Source of the DNA: a virus
DNA length: 21,583 nt
Reading direction: 5' to 3' (one strand)
Virus record (IMG/VR): IMGVR_UViG_3300008517_000139
Location: 1 to 21,583 of that record
Shown: piece by piece, positions 7,517-15,332 of the stretch
Position numbering within the stretch: the first letter of the stretch is position 1
Layout of the letters: each line of letters starts with the position of its first letter
The notes under the pieces: generated by a model
The model's database searches: none
Told to the model about the DNA's origin: nothing
Seen by the model: the letters and a program-made list of their open reading frames with translations, nothing else
Program-made: the position numbers and the translations under genes

Positions 7517-7635
7517 TTAAATATTATTGTTATAAATGTAAAGAAGAACTAAACATAAAAGAAGGCGTATCTTGTTGTGTAGATATATGCCTTCGAGAGA
7601 GAATACGAAAACTATTGTGTGCAAAGTGTATTTAA
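7513..7635 (+). CDS. 40-residue cysteine-rich mini-protein
   Basis: The gene starts in the ATGA overlap with the nuclease stop and ends at TAA 7633-7635. The sequence starts MIKYYCYKCKEEL and ends LLCAKCI, giving CxxC pairs at C6/C9 and C36/C39 with three more cysteines between (C21, C22 and C26). This spacing suggests a minimal zinc ribbon. Its coupling to a Cas4-like gene suggests a partner or regulator, but the function is not known. Confidence 0.5.
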   Translation: MIKYYCYKCKEELNIKEGVSCCVDICLRERIRKLLCAKCI

Positions 7636-7667
7636 TTATTAAAAAACTGGTTAAGTGAGTATAATAA

Positions 7668-8159
7668 ATGATATATATAGGAATTGATCCTGGAGCAGAT
7701 GGCGCAATAGCAATATTGTATCCAGAAGCAAAATTTTATGACGCTCGTGAAGAAGTGCATGATTGCTCCGAATTATTGGCCAATCGAATTGCTTTGGTAC
7801 GAGATATTGTGACTAATGCTAAAAATATGAAGTTACCTACATGTGCTTTAATAGAAAAAGTTAACGCATTTTATAAATCATCTGCTAAAAGTGCTTTTTC
7901 GTTTGGGGGAAATTTTTATGCGTGGCAAGCAATTTTGGCCTGTTATAAAATTCCTTATGAGTTTATAACACCTAGAATGTGGCAGAAAAGCATGTTTGAT
8001 TCTGCAAAAAAGCAGAAAGATACTAAAACTCAATCAGTTGAACTTGCAAGTAGGCTATATCCAAATATTGAATTTAAAACGCAACGAGGTCGTAAGTTGG
8101 ACGGCAGGGCTGATGCTCTATTAATAGCAACTTATCTTAAGAAAAACAATAATGACTAA
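7668..8159 (+). CDS. RuvC-like Holliday junction resolvase
   Basis: This 163-residue protein has the RNase H-fold catalytic tetrad of RuvC: D7 in IGIDPGADGA, E63 in ALIEKV, and D145/D149 in KLDGRADALLIA. The length matches RuvC (about 170 residues). It should cut four-way junctions made during recombination, clearing DNA for the terminase. The lysine-rich helix near residues 113-123 and the aromatic patch FGGNFYAW are also typical. A 32-base gap precedes it, containing TATAAT at 7660-7665, but no good -35 is visible. The last codons overlap the ATG of the next frame. Confidence 0.85.
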   Translation: MIYIGIDPGADGAIAILYPEAKFYDAREEVHDCSELLANRIALVRDIVTNAKNMKLPTCALIEKVNAFYKSSAKSAFSFGGNFYAWQAILACYKIPYEFITPRMWQKSMFDSAKKQKDTKTQSVELASRLYPNIEFKTQRGRKLDGRADALLIATYLKKNNND

Positions 8160-8429
8160 AAATAAGTATTTACATATATTTGATAAAAATCTTGTTTATG
8201 GTAGTGAATCTGGAAATTATTTTGGAAAATGTAAAGATTGTGGGATACAACTAGTTGTGTATGTTGGTGATTCTAGAATTATTCCAATTAGGTTAAACAA
8301 CATGAACTAATACGTGGAACAAATTCAGAATTTTTAAAAGCAGATGGCATATTAGTGGAATATGGTTCTTTTAATGATTTTTTAGCTAGAAAACCAAACA
8401 TAGCAATAACTTATCCTAATTGTATTTAA
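8152..8429 (+). pseudogene. Small gene split by a probable one-base deletion
   Basis: ATG 8152 opens a frame of 52 codons ending at TAA 8308-8310, with a CxxC pair (GKCKDCG) and LVVYVGDSRIIPIRL. A second frame without any standard start is open from 8292 to TAA 8427-8429 and reads KQHELIRGTNSEFLKADG and onward. Adding one A to the AAA run at 8295-8297 joins the two into one continuous protein of about 92 residues. This is either a real frameshift, a sequencing error in a homopolymer, or a frameshifting site. The function is unknown; the N-terminal half looks like a small zinc-binding domain. Confidence 0.5.
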
Positions 8430-8433
8430 AGAC

Positions 8434-8466
8434 TTGACAAAAGATTTATATATGGTATACTTATAC
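8434..8466 (+). promoter_or_regulatory. Strong extended -10 promoter before the structured RNA
   Basis: TTGACA at 8434-8439 is followed by 16 bases and TATACT at 8456-8461, with TG at 8453-8454 forming an extended -10. The -10 is embedded in a short inverted repeat, GTATA (8455-8459) and TATAC (8462-8466), which could also serve as an operator. Predicted transcription start is near 8468. No protein start codon is found for about 140 bases downstream. Confidence 0.78.
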
Positions 8467-8467
8467 T

Positions 8468-8577
8468 AAATACACAATAAAAAGGAAAGTGTTTAATAAA
8501 CAAAAAGGCCCCACATCGTATGGCGTACCAGCTCCTTATTAAGAATCTTCAGATCAGTAGGGAGCGGGCCTATTTTT
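8468..8577 (+). ncRNA. Predicted structured small RNA or terminator-bearing leader
   Basis: The promoter above reads into roughly 110 bases with no convincing reading frame but strong folding potential. AGGCCC (8506-8511) pairs with GGGCCT (8566-8571). Inside it, GCTCCTTATT (8531-8540) pairs with AGTAGGGAGC (8556-8565) through ten base pairs, two of them G-U. GTA (8518-8520) and TAC (8526-8528) can close a small hairpin, giving a three-way junction. A U-rich tract (ATTTTTAATT) follows the outer helix, as in an intrinsic terminator. It could be a stand-alone regulatory or decoy RNA, or an attenuator for the genes at 8610 and 8854. It matches no RNA family that I can name. Confidence 0.6.
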
Positions 8578-8609
8578 AATTAAAGACGCGGGGAAAAAAA
8601 GGGGAAAAG

Positions 8610-8852
8610 ATGATAGAAATAAAAAAAACAATAATAGCAATTGTTGTACTATTATGTTTTTTTATCGGAAGTATTATAGGAGCTATATTTATCGGACAAT
8701 GGTTATTTTCTTTAGTTCATTTAACTGCATGGGCCGGATTGATGATAAAAGTAGTAATTGTTCTTTGTTTGCTTAAGCTTACTGGTGGGTTTGTTTTTAT
8801 TGGAACTATTTTTTGGGGATGGCTAACTGTTTTTTTATTGGGTCGGGGCTAA
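8610..8852 (+). CDS. Small integral membrane protein
   Basis: This 80-residue, very hydrophobic protein has likely membrane helices at about residues 8-30, 38-57 and 58-77. It starts MIEIKKT and ends GRG, so the charged residues lie at the two ends. The ATG follows an AAAAGGGGAAAAG ribosome-binding site. It stops one base before the TTG of the AAA+ gene, so the pair is cotranslated. The context suggests a membrane anchor or partner for the ATPase. A holin is possible by size, but the gene is far from any endolysin. Confidence 0.65.
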   Translation: MIEIKKTIIAIVVLLCFFIGSIIGAIFIGQWLFSLVHLTAWAGLMIKVVIVLCLLKLTGGFVFIGTIFWGWLTVFLLGRG

Positions 8853-8853
8853 T

Positions 8854-10332
8854 TTGAATAAAAAACTAGAATTAAAAGATTACTTAGATGCTGGGTATTC
8901 TTGTATCTTTTTTAAAACAGGAGATTACCTTAAAGCAAAAGAAATAATTGATATTTCTCATCAAGAATTGAAATATAATAAGTTAATGTGGTGGGACGCC
9001 GCACGTGGTTTTAATGATAATGTATTAGCCTATGGATCAGATTATTCCTCTGGTCATGTTATACATGCTTTAATTGCGATCAATAAAGAAAAAAAATCTA
9101 TTTTAGTTGTAGAAAATGCTAGGCAATTTATAGATGATTATAAAGTTATCCAACAAGTAATTAATTCTATACTAAGTGCTCGATTAAATGGCTCACATAT
9201 AATATTTGTGGGGTCAGAATTATTAATTCCTCCAGAATTAAAAAGTTTTATTAGCGTATATGATTGTCCTTTGCCTACTCGTGTTGAAATACGTAAAGAA
9301 TATATAAAATGGGCAAAGGGCTATAAAAAAGCGATTGACTTACCAAAGAGTAAAAAAGCGTTAAATGCTTTATTAGAGGATGCTGTAAATGCTTCCATTG
9401 GTTTGGATATGATGAGTATTGAAAATGCTTTTGCTTTATCAGCAGCCACAACTGGGGGAATTGATATTAATGTTATTCAAAAACAAAAAGAGCAAGAAAT
9501 AAAAAAGTCCGATGTGCTTGAATTTATAAATACAAATGAGACTTTAGACAATGTTGGGGGATTTAAAAAATTAAAAGAATGGTTAAAGAGCAGACAAAAA
9601 GCTTTTACTACAGAGGCTAGAAAATACGGATTACCCTATCCTAAAGGAATACTCATTACAGGGATTCCCGGAACCGGTAAGAGCCTTGCTTGTAAAGCAA
9701 TTGCAGCCTATTTAAAACTTCCTTTAATTAGGTTAGATATGTGTAGTATATATTCTAGTTTTGTGGGGGATAGTGAGGCAAGAATAAGAGAAGCGCTGAA
9801 GATAATAGATACAATTAGTCCAGTTGTCTTATGGATAGACGAGATTGAAAGAGGAGCTGCGGGGGCTAATAGTAGTAATTTAGATGCTGGTGTATCATCT
9901 AGAGTAATTTCTACAATATTAACATGGCGACAAGAAACAAAATCAGGGTGTTTTATGGTTGCTACTGCAAACGATATTGATGATATTCCAACACCATTGT
10001 TAAGAAAAGGTAGATTTGATGAAATATGGGCAACTGATTTACCAAATGAAGAAGAAAGAGAAGAAATATTTAGAATACATTGTGAAAAAAGACACATAAC
10101 CATAGATGTATCTTTTCTTTATCTTGCTTTGATGACAACAGATTTTGTTGGTAGTGAGATTGAGGGAATTATAGAAGATGCTCTGTTTAATGCGTTTACT
10201 TTTAGAAGAAAGGTGTCTGCTGCGGATATTGAAAACGCAATTTCTGAAATAATACCACAAGCACAAAGAAATGTGGAAGAAATAAAAAAGATAAGAAAAT
10301 GGATAAAAGAAAGAGCACGCAACGTAAGTTAA
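8854..10332 (+). CDS. Ycf46-like AAA+ ATPase
   Basis: This 492-residue protein starts at TTG just after the membrane-protein stop. The N-terminal 200 residues follow the non-catalytic domain seen in Ycf46-type proteins (YLDAGYSCIFFKTGDYLKA, MWWDAARGF, IIFVGSEL). The C-terminal AAA+ module has Walker A GIPGTGKS (270-277, K276), a pore-loop-like SSFVGDSE (301-308), Walker B VVLWIDE with D329 and E330, sensor-1 N373 in ATAND, and arginine fingers in RKGRFDE (R384 and R387). Such ATPases form hexamers that thread or remodel protein substrates; no protease domain is present. The substrate is unknown. Coupling to a membrane protein and a structured RNA suggests a dedicated phage unit, not core replication. 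Confidence 0.85.
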   Translation: MNKKLELKDYLDAGYSCIFFKTGDYLKAKEIIDISHQELKYNKLMWWDAARGFNDNVLAYGSDYSSGHVIHALIAINKEKKSILVVENARQFIDDYKVIQQVINSILSARLNGSHIIFVGSELLIPPELKSFISVYDCPLPTRVEIRKEYIKWAKGYKKAIDLPKSKKALNALLEDAVNASIGLDMMSIENAFALSAATTGGIDINVIQKQKEQEIKKSDVLEFINTNETLDNVGGFKKLKEWLKSRQKAFTTEARKYGLPYPKGILITGIPGTGKSLACKAIAAYLKLPLIRLDMCSIYSSFVGDSEARIREALKIIDTISPVVLWIDEIERGAAGANSSNLDAGVSSRVISTILTWRQETKSGCFMVATANDIDDIPTPLLRKGRFDEIWATDLPNEEEREEIFRIHCEKRHITIDVSFLYLALMTTDFVGSEIEGIIEDALFNAFTFRRKVSAADIENAISEIIPQAQRNVEEIKKIRKWIKERARNVS

Positions 10333-10355
10333 TAAATAATTGTAGATAAAAAATT

Positions 10356-10514
10356 ATGATTAAAGCAATAATAATTTTTGATAATAAATGAGCTAGTTCA
10401 GATACTCCAAAAGAGTTTATTTTTAGGCATTATTTAACAGATAGTGGCAAAATAGATTTAGAATATATTGAAGTAGAACAAGAATCTACTTTTAATGAAT
10501 TAAAAAAACAATAA
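10356..10514 (+). pseudogene. Small gene interrupted by an in-frame TGA at codon 12
   Basis: ATG 10356 opens MIKAIIIFDNK, meets TGA at 10389-10391, and the same frame stays open for another 40 codons to TAA 10512-10514. The downstream part is protein-like (KEFIFRHYLTDSGKIDL and an acidic end, VEQESTFNELKKQ). The ribosome-binding site is weak. A TGG-to-TGA change would explain it; UGA readthrough is the alternative. The function is not recognised. Confidence 0.45.
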
Positions 10515-10530
10515 TTAAAGGAGAAGATTT

Positions 10531-11487
10531 ATGCCAAAAACAAAAACTAAAGTAAAAACAACTGCTGCCGTAGAGAATAGGGCAGGCACAGTAAGAATGC
10601 AGTTACAAGCTGTGGATACAAATATAGAAAAAGGATATGTTAATTTAGCCTTATTAGCATATGAAGCAGAAAAAAATAAATTTTATAACGAATGGGGATT
10701 TAAAGATTTTGAAGAATATGCTGAAAAAGAATTAAAAATGCAGTATAGAAAATTAAAGCACTTTATAAAAATAGGTAAAAAAGTAACAGATTTAAATTTA
10801 CCAAAAGATCGTCTTGAAAAGTTGGGATGGAGTAAAGTTAGTGCGCTGCTTGGAATATTAGACCCTACTAATATAGACGAATGGTTGGGGAAAGCAGAAA
10901 AAATGTCTGTTAGGGAAGTAATAGAATCTGTAAAAGTAGTAAAGATTAACGATCCAAATGTAACAACTCCCAAAATAGTTAAAATTAATTTTAAACTACA
11001 TGAGGACACAGCATCGGTAGTTTTAGATGCTTTAGAAGTAGCTAAAACGCTTACTGGCCAAGATTGTATGGCATTAGCGATTGAGATGATTTGTTCCGAT
11101 TGGATGCAAGCACAAGCAGCCGTACCAACAAAAGGTAGTCTTGACCATAAAATAAAATATTTGGAACAGATATATGGTCCGATTAAAATAAAAGTAATTA
11201 CTGAAAAACAAGACGACAACCAAACAGTAAAAGAAAAACCAAAGAAAAAAGTTAAAAAAGATGAAAAAGCAAAAGTTTCAGAAGTACCTCCAACAAAAGA
11301 AATAATAAAAAAGGAAATTCCAGAAAAAAAAGAGGAATCTCAAGAAGATGTTACTGCTGATGATTTAGATTTGCTAGACGATCTATTAATAGGTGATGAG
11401 GCAAAAGAAGAAGTTAGAGAAGAAAATGAGCAGGAAACTGATGAGGAAACTGATGATGAGCTTAGAGAATTGTTGATGGGGGATTAA
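10531..11487 (+). CDS. Phage/plasmid helical protein with a long charged tail
   Basis: This 318-residue protein follows an AAAGGAGAAG ribosome-binding site. Residues 30-140 are helical and carry the pattern WGFKDFEEYAEKELKMQYRK, then LEKLGWSKVSALLGILDP and DEWLGKAEKMSVREVIE. I recognise this as a recurring phage and plasmid arrangement of unknown role that may include a helix-turn-helix. Residues 145-220 form a second alpha/beta segment. From about residue 225 the sequence is low-complexity: first Lys/Glu-rich, then strongly acidic (LDLLDDLLIGDEAKEE) to the end. The tail could engage DNA-mimicking or SSB-like contacts. It lies between the AAA+ gene and the terminase genes. Confidence 0.65.
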   Translation: MPKTKTKVKTTAAVENRAGTVRMQLQAVDTNIEKGYVNLALLAYEAEKNKFYNEWGFKDFEEYAEKELKMQYRKLKHFIKIGKKVTDLNLPKDRLEKLGWSKVSALLGILDPTNIDEWLGKAEKMSVREVIESVKVVKINDPNVTTPKIVKINFKLHEDTASVVLDALEVAKTLTGQDCMALAIEMICSDWMQAQAAVPTKGSLDHKIKYLEQIYGPIKIKVITEKQDDNQTVKEKPKKKVKKDEKAKVSEVPPTKEIIKKEIPEKKEESQEDVTADDLDLLDDLLIGDEAKEEVREENEQETDEETDDELRELLMGD

Positions 11488-11488
11488 A

Positions 11489-11665
11489 ATGACAGAGAAA
11501 GCTTTTGAGAAGAAAGTGATCACTATTGTTTATAATACAATTAAGCAATATCAAAAAAATCCAAGATTTGATAAGCATCCATTAGAATTATATGATAATT
11601 GGAAAGATGTTATTGTTGATAGAATTATTAAGCTGGCGAAGAAGTATAAATATGAAGGAAGATAA
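11489..11665 (+). CDS. Small helical protein
   Basis: A 58-residue frame starts one base after the previous stop and ends in TAATG, overlapping the next gene. The GATGGGGGA stretch just before it is the likely ribosome-binding site. The sequence alternates basic and hydrophobic residues (IVYNTIKQYQKNPRF, then NWKDVIVDRIIKLAKKYKY) and is probably two or three helices. The function is unknown; tight coupling on both sides supports a real gene. Confidence 0.6.
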   Translation: MTEKAFEKKVITIVYNTIKQYQKNPRFDKHPLELYDNWKDVIVDRIIKLAKKYKYEGR

Positions 11666-12393
11666 TGGGAATAAGTAATAAAATATCAATATCTACAAGA
11701 CTTGCACTGTGGGAAGCAATAAGAACAGGAAATTTAGATTTGGCTCACAGTGCTTTTGATGTAATAGCCGGAGCTAGATTGCACTGGGATTGGTTAAAAT
11801 GGAAATTGCCAGTTATAATTAATGAGGAGTGTTGGTATATGCTGGGCGAATATGTAGAATTTAACAATAAAAACATTATTGATCCAAAAGAATATAAAAA
11901 ATTAATTTATAAGTTGGTGTTGGTTGATAAAACAAAAGACAGTTATTGGTTGCGTAAATTTATACTTTTTAATTTTCCTAAAAATGAGCATAAAGAATTA
12001 AAAATAATACAAGAAACATTTTTTAATAATTCAAATAAAGATTTAGTCTCATTAATTGATGCGGTATTTGAAAAATATTTTAGTAAGCGAAAATTTTCTA
12101 AATATGAAGAAAATACTATTAGTTTTTTAAAGGCTCGAATACAAAATAGTGGCCTATACTCAGATAGAGTATTGTTTGCTATAACCGCTGTTCTGGTTGG
12201 TTTGCGGGAGTTGGATGAGAAAGAGATTAAAAAACATATAAAATATGCAGTACATAGATATAAAAAAAGAGGTGGAGGAGCACCTAAAAAAATAGCAGTA
12301 ATGGACAAGGTTATGGATAAGATTCCTTCATATTTAATTAATAAAACAAAAGTAATTACAAATCCGACGTGTTTTCAAACGATGTGGGGGTAA
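11665..12393 (+). CDS. Hypothetical protein, possibly related to clamp-loader-type helical domains
   Basis: This 242-residue protein is mostly helical. The opening RLALWEAIRTGNLDLAHSAF, followed by LHWDWLKWKLPVIINEECW, resembles the C-terminal helical domain of MgsA/RarA and clamp-loader ATPases, where an A-x-R-x-G helix pair precedes an I-x-x-E-[DE] helix. No P-loop is present. The end is basic (HRYKKRGGGAPKKIAV). It is coupled to the 58-residue gene upstream. The similarity is by eye and weak; an unrelated phage-specific helical fold is equally possible. Confidence 0.6.
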   Translation: MGISNKISISTRLALWEAIRTGNLDLAHSAFDVIAGARLHWDWLKWKLPVIINEECWYMLGEYVEFNNKNIIDPKEYKKLIYKLVLVDKTKDSYWLRKFILFNFPKNEHKELKIIQETFFNNSNKDLVSLIDAVFEKYFSKRKFSKYEENTISFLKARIQNSGLYSDRVLFAITAVLVGLRELDEKEIKKHIKYAVHRYKKRGGGAPKKIAVMDKVMDKIPSYLINKTKVITNPTCFQTMWG

Positions 12394-12394
12394 T

Positions 12395-12549
12395 ATGAAA
12401 ATCACTTTGGTACTCATAATTGTCATTTTGAAAGTAGGCAAACATATAAATTTGCTAAAAAATTAGTAGATGCTATAAATAATGAGTCAGTTGGATTTAA
12501 GTATTTTCCAACTATAATAGCATATAGGACAAAATTAGATAATGTCTAA
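12395..12549 (+). pseudogene. Small gene with a probable one-base deletion after the start
   Basis: ATG 12395 (after GTGGGGGTAAT) is followed by AAAA; the ATG frame closes after 23 codons. If the run had one more A, the frame would read MKNHFGTHNCHFESRQTY and continue for 50 residues to TAA 12547-12549, overlapping the next ATG at 12542. The unshifted frame is also the direct continuation of the previous gene past its TAA, and it has no standard start of its own. The protein-like sequence and the overlap imply a former gene. Real mutation, sequencing error and frameshifting cannot be separated here. Confidence 0.5.
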
Positions 12550-13309
12550 AATAACAACAAAAGATTTAGTACAAACTACAGGGAAAAGTACATTAACTAG
12601 GTTACGTAATGCTGCACATCCGCCAGGAAAGAGGGGTTTGTGGTTAAAGGACTTATCTGATAAACATTTGGCAGAAATTTACCATCGCCTATTGCGCGGG
12701 CAGCCGGTAAATCGTCTCGCAACAATAGCACAGAAAGAATGGGGGATGCTCGTTAACTCTAAATTAGAAGTTTTGTGTCGTGGGATTAGAGTATTTAGAG
12801 GTCGTATTATTGGAAGTTTGGTCGCAAAGGCTACAGACACTGTAAAGAAACAAATAATTAAAAAAGATTTATTTGAGCGAGCATCAAAGATAGCTACACA
12901 GGTTGATGGTATGGAGTTATTAGCATGGACTATTAGTGAGGAAGCAGAACGCTTAAGTATGTGGCGAAGATTAGAAGACGTAGAAAATAGTCCGATTAGT
13001 GCAACAGAAGATACGATAAGTGAATTAGGAAAATTATTAGAAAAATATATTAATTTGCAAATAAAGTTAGGGGTATTAGATAGTAAACCATCCGAATTTA
13101 ATTTAAATCTTAAGCATACGTTTGATGGAATAATGAGAAACACTATTAAGAATAATGAGATCAGTATGGTAAACGCCGCGAATAAGTTTGCACAATTGGC
13201 GGAAGAATCAGCCATATCTTTAGAGCAAGATAAAGAAGGGATGTGGAAAATGATAGAAGATAAAACAGAGAAAAATGTAGAGAAGAAGAATGAAAATAAT
13301 ACCAATTGA
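12542..13309 (+). CDS. Probable terminase small subunit
   Basis: This 255-residue protein lies directly before, and overlaps by 20 bases, the terminase large subunit. Residues 35-70 (LSDKHLAEIYHRLLRGQPVNRLATIAQKEWG) look like a helix-turn-helix for recognising the packaging site. A long helical middle (about 85-215) suits oligomerisation, and the lysine/glutamate-rich end (KTEKNVEKKNEN) could contact the large subunit. The small subunit recognises phage DNA and regulates the motor. Sequence conservation of small subunits is poor, so the call rests largely on position and architecture. Confidence 0.65.
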   Translation: MSKITTKDLVQTTGKSTLTRLRNAAHPPGKRGLWLKDLSDKHLAEIYHRLLRGQPVNRLATIAQKEWGMLVNSKLEVLCRGIRVFRGRIIGSLVAKATDTVKKQIIKKDLFERASKIATQVDGMELLAWTISEEAERLSMWRRLEDVENSPISATEDTISELGKLLEKYINLQIKLGVLDSKPSEFNLNLKHTFDGIMRNTIKNNEISMVNAANKFAQLAEESAISLEQDKEGMWKMIEDKTEKNVEKKNENNTN

Positions 13310-15332
13310 AAAAGCGTTAGAGTTAGCGCATAATATTTCAAAAGAGGCGTGTCTAACACAAAAAGAAGAAAATATATTTGATCTTATTTTAGCTTCTGTA
13401 AAGCCTATTGAAATTGAAAATAAACTATTTTTAAAGGTTAGCGATTTAAAGAATTTTTTGCTTAATTTTGGCGATGCTGTAAAGCAAAAAGATTTTTCTT
13501 GGCTCACCCAACGCCGGGGGTTGAAAGTTGACAAACTTGTAGACATAGAAGAATTTGTAAAAAGTAAAGAATATCTACACCAAGCCAAACAGATAAGGCC
13601 GGTTATAATGAAAGGTCTTAGTGATTTTTGGAGTAGTTCTGGATATATACAGGCATTGCTCACAGGGAGTACAGGCTGGGGAAAAGATTTTTGGACAAGA
13701 GATTCAATAGCTTACATGGTATATACCTTAAGTTGTTATTGGAATCCTCAGTTAGAGTTTGATTTAGGATTAGGGTCAAGTATTATGTTGGTTAACCAAT
13801 CTAAAACTGAAAAATTAGCAAAACGTGTTATGTTCGGCCAGTTTGCACAGATGTTAAGAGAAAGCCCTTACTTTATTAAACATTTTCCATACGATCCTTC
13901 TGTAAAATCAGAATTAAGATTTCCAAAAAACATATATGTGTTTCCGGCAGGTGGTGGTGATGATGCTGCTCTGGGAATGGACGTTTGGGGGGGATCACTT
14001 TCAGAGTTAAATTTCATGGAGAGGACTGCGGACAGCGTTTATACACAGTTTACCGGCGAAGAAGAATACGACCAAGCGGAGCGTGCTTATAATTCTCTTA
14101 TACGTCGTATGAAAGGAAGATTTGTACAAAAAGGTGGAAAATTACCGGGGCGATTAATATTAAACTCATCTGTTAATTACAGGGGCGATTTTACAGATCG
14201 AATGAAAGATGAAATCACAAAAGAAATGGCCGATACCGGAAAAACATTTACTTTTTTAATGGAAATGAGCCAGTGGGAGTCATTGCCAAAAAGTCATTTT
14301 GAAGGAAAATATTTTTGTGTTGAGGTAGGAGATGCTTCACGAAGATCAAGAATTTTAGAAAATAAGTCTGATGCCATTGGGGGGGCCGAAGTATTAGAAG
14401 TGCCAATAGAATATAAACCAGAATTTGTTAGAGACTTAGAAGGAGCTTTAAAGGACATTGCAGGAAGAGTAGTTGGGACATCCTCTCCGTTTATTCCTTA
14501 TCGGGAATTAATAAAAAAGGCACAAACTAAACACGTAGAATTACATAACGGACAAATGTTATTTACCAAACCAATTATTTTTCTTTCAACTATGGATAAG
14601 TTTGAACAGGATTGGGATGAACTTGTTAATCATGAGTATATTGAAAATGAAATAATACTTAAAGAAGACATATTTGCTGGCCATATTGACTTAGGCTTAA
14701 ATAAAAAAAAGGGCGATGCTGTTGGTGTAGATATCGGTCGAATCTTAGGCTATACAATGCTGCCATCGTATAAATACTATAATGAAAAAAAGGAAAAATT
14801 TGTAGAAGTTAATGACATTAAAGCACCCATATATCATATTGATGGTGCATTACAAGTTCGTGCAAAGCTTAATGATGAGGTTGATTTTGAGAAAATACGA
14901 GATTTAATTTTATATTTACGTGGATTTATAAATTTAAAGTGGGTGACAATGGACGGTTTTCAGAATGTGATGATGAGACAAGCTTTCAGAAAAGCTAAAA
15001 TAAGAACAGGTGATCTAAGTGTAGATACTACCACAGCCCCATATACAGAATTAAAGCTAGCTATTAAAGACGAGCGAATATATTTGCCTGATCATGAAAT
15101 TTTAAGTACAGAATTAAAAGACCTTCAAAAAGATGATGATAAAATTGATCATTTAAAGAATGGAAGTAAGGATGTTTCGGATGGTGCTGCCGGTGTCGTC
15201 TATATATTACAACATAAAGTAGCTAATTATCGAGGGAAACGAAAATCTAGAAGACTAACAGAAGAAAGAGAACGGACGGGGCTTAGAAAAATAAGAACCC
15301 CTAACTCTAAAAGGAGGCTAAGAATATTATGA
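13290..15332 (+). CDS. terL: Terminase large subunit (packaging ATPase and nuclease)
   Basis: This 680-residue motor protein cuts concatemeric DNA and drives it into the prohead. A roughly 115-residue N-terminal extension precedes the ATPase. Walker A is GSTGWGKD at 126-133 (K132). Walker B lies in LGMDVWGGSLSELNF: E239 fits the catalytic glutamate, but the usual preceding aspartate is serine (S238). The RNase H-like nuclease has D467 in GHIDLGL, D555 in VTMDGFQ and D631 in KDVSDGAAG, the three expected metal ligands. The C-terminus is basic (KRKSRRLTEERERTG). It is coupled upstream to the small subunit and downstream by ATGA to the next gene. No portal gene follows, which is unusual. Confidence 0.9.
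   Translation: MKIIPIEKALELAHNISKEACLTQKEENIFDLILASVKPIEIENKLFLKVSDLKNFLLNFGDAVKQKDFSWLTQRRGLKVDKLVDIEEFVKSKEYLHQAKQIRPVIMKGLSDFWSSSGYIQALLTGSTGWGKDFWTRDSIAYMVYTLSCYWNPQLEFDLGLGSSIMLVNQSKTEKLAKRVMFGQFAQMLRESPYFIKHFPYDPSVKSELRFPKNIYVFPAGGGDDAALGMDVWGGSLSELNFMERTADSVYTQFTGEEEYDQAERAYNSLIRRMKGRFVQKGGKLPGRLILNSSVNYRGDFTDRMKDEITKEMADTGKTFTFLMEMSQWESLPKSHFEGKYFCVEVGDASRRSRILENKSDAIGGAEVLEVPIEYKPEFVRDLEGALKDIAGRVVGTSSPFIPYRELIKKAQTKHVELHNGQMLFTKPIIFLSTMDKFEQDWDELVNHEYIENEIILKEDIFAGHIDLGLNKKKGDAVGVDIGRILGYTMLPSYKYYNEKKEKFVEVNDIKAPIYHIDGALQVRAKLNDEVDFEKIRDLILYLRGFINLKWVTMDGFQNVMMRQAFRKAKIRTGDLSVDTTTAPYTELKLAIKDERIYLPDHEILSTELKDLQKDDDKIDHLKNGSKDVSDGAAGVVYILQHKVANYRGKRKSRRLTEERERTGLRKIRTPNSKRRLRIL

Noticed and set aside
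10683-11219. Long open frames opposite to plus-strand genes
   Set aside because: They mirror AT-rich coding genes, lack ribosome-binding sites, and their sequences are serine/phenylalanine/leucine-rich, as expected of antisense frames.
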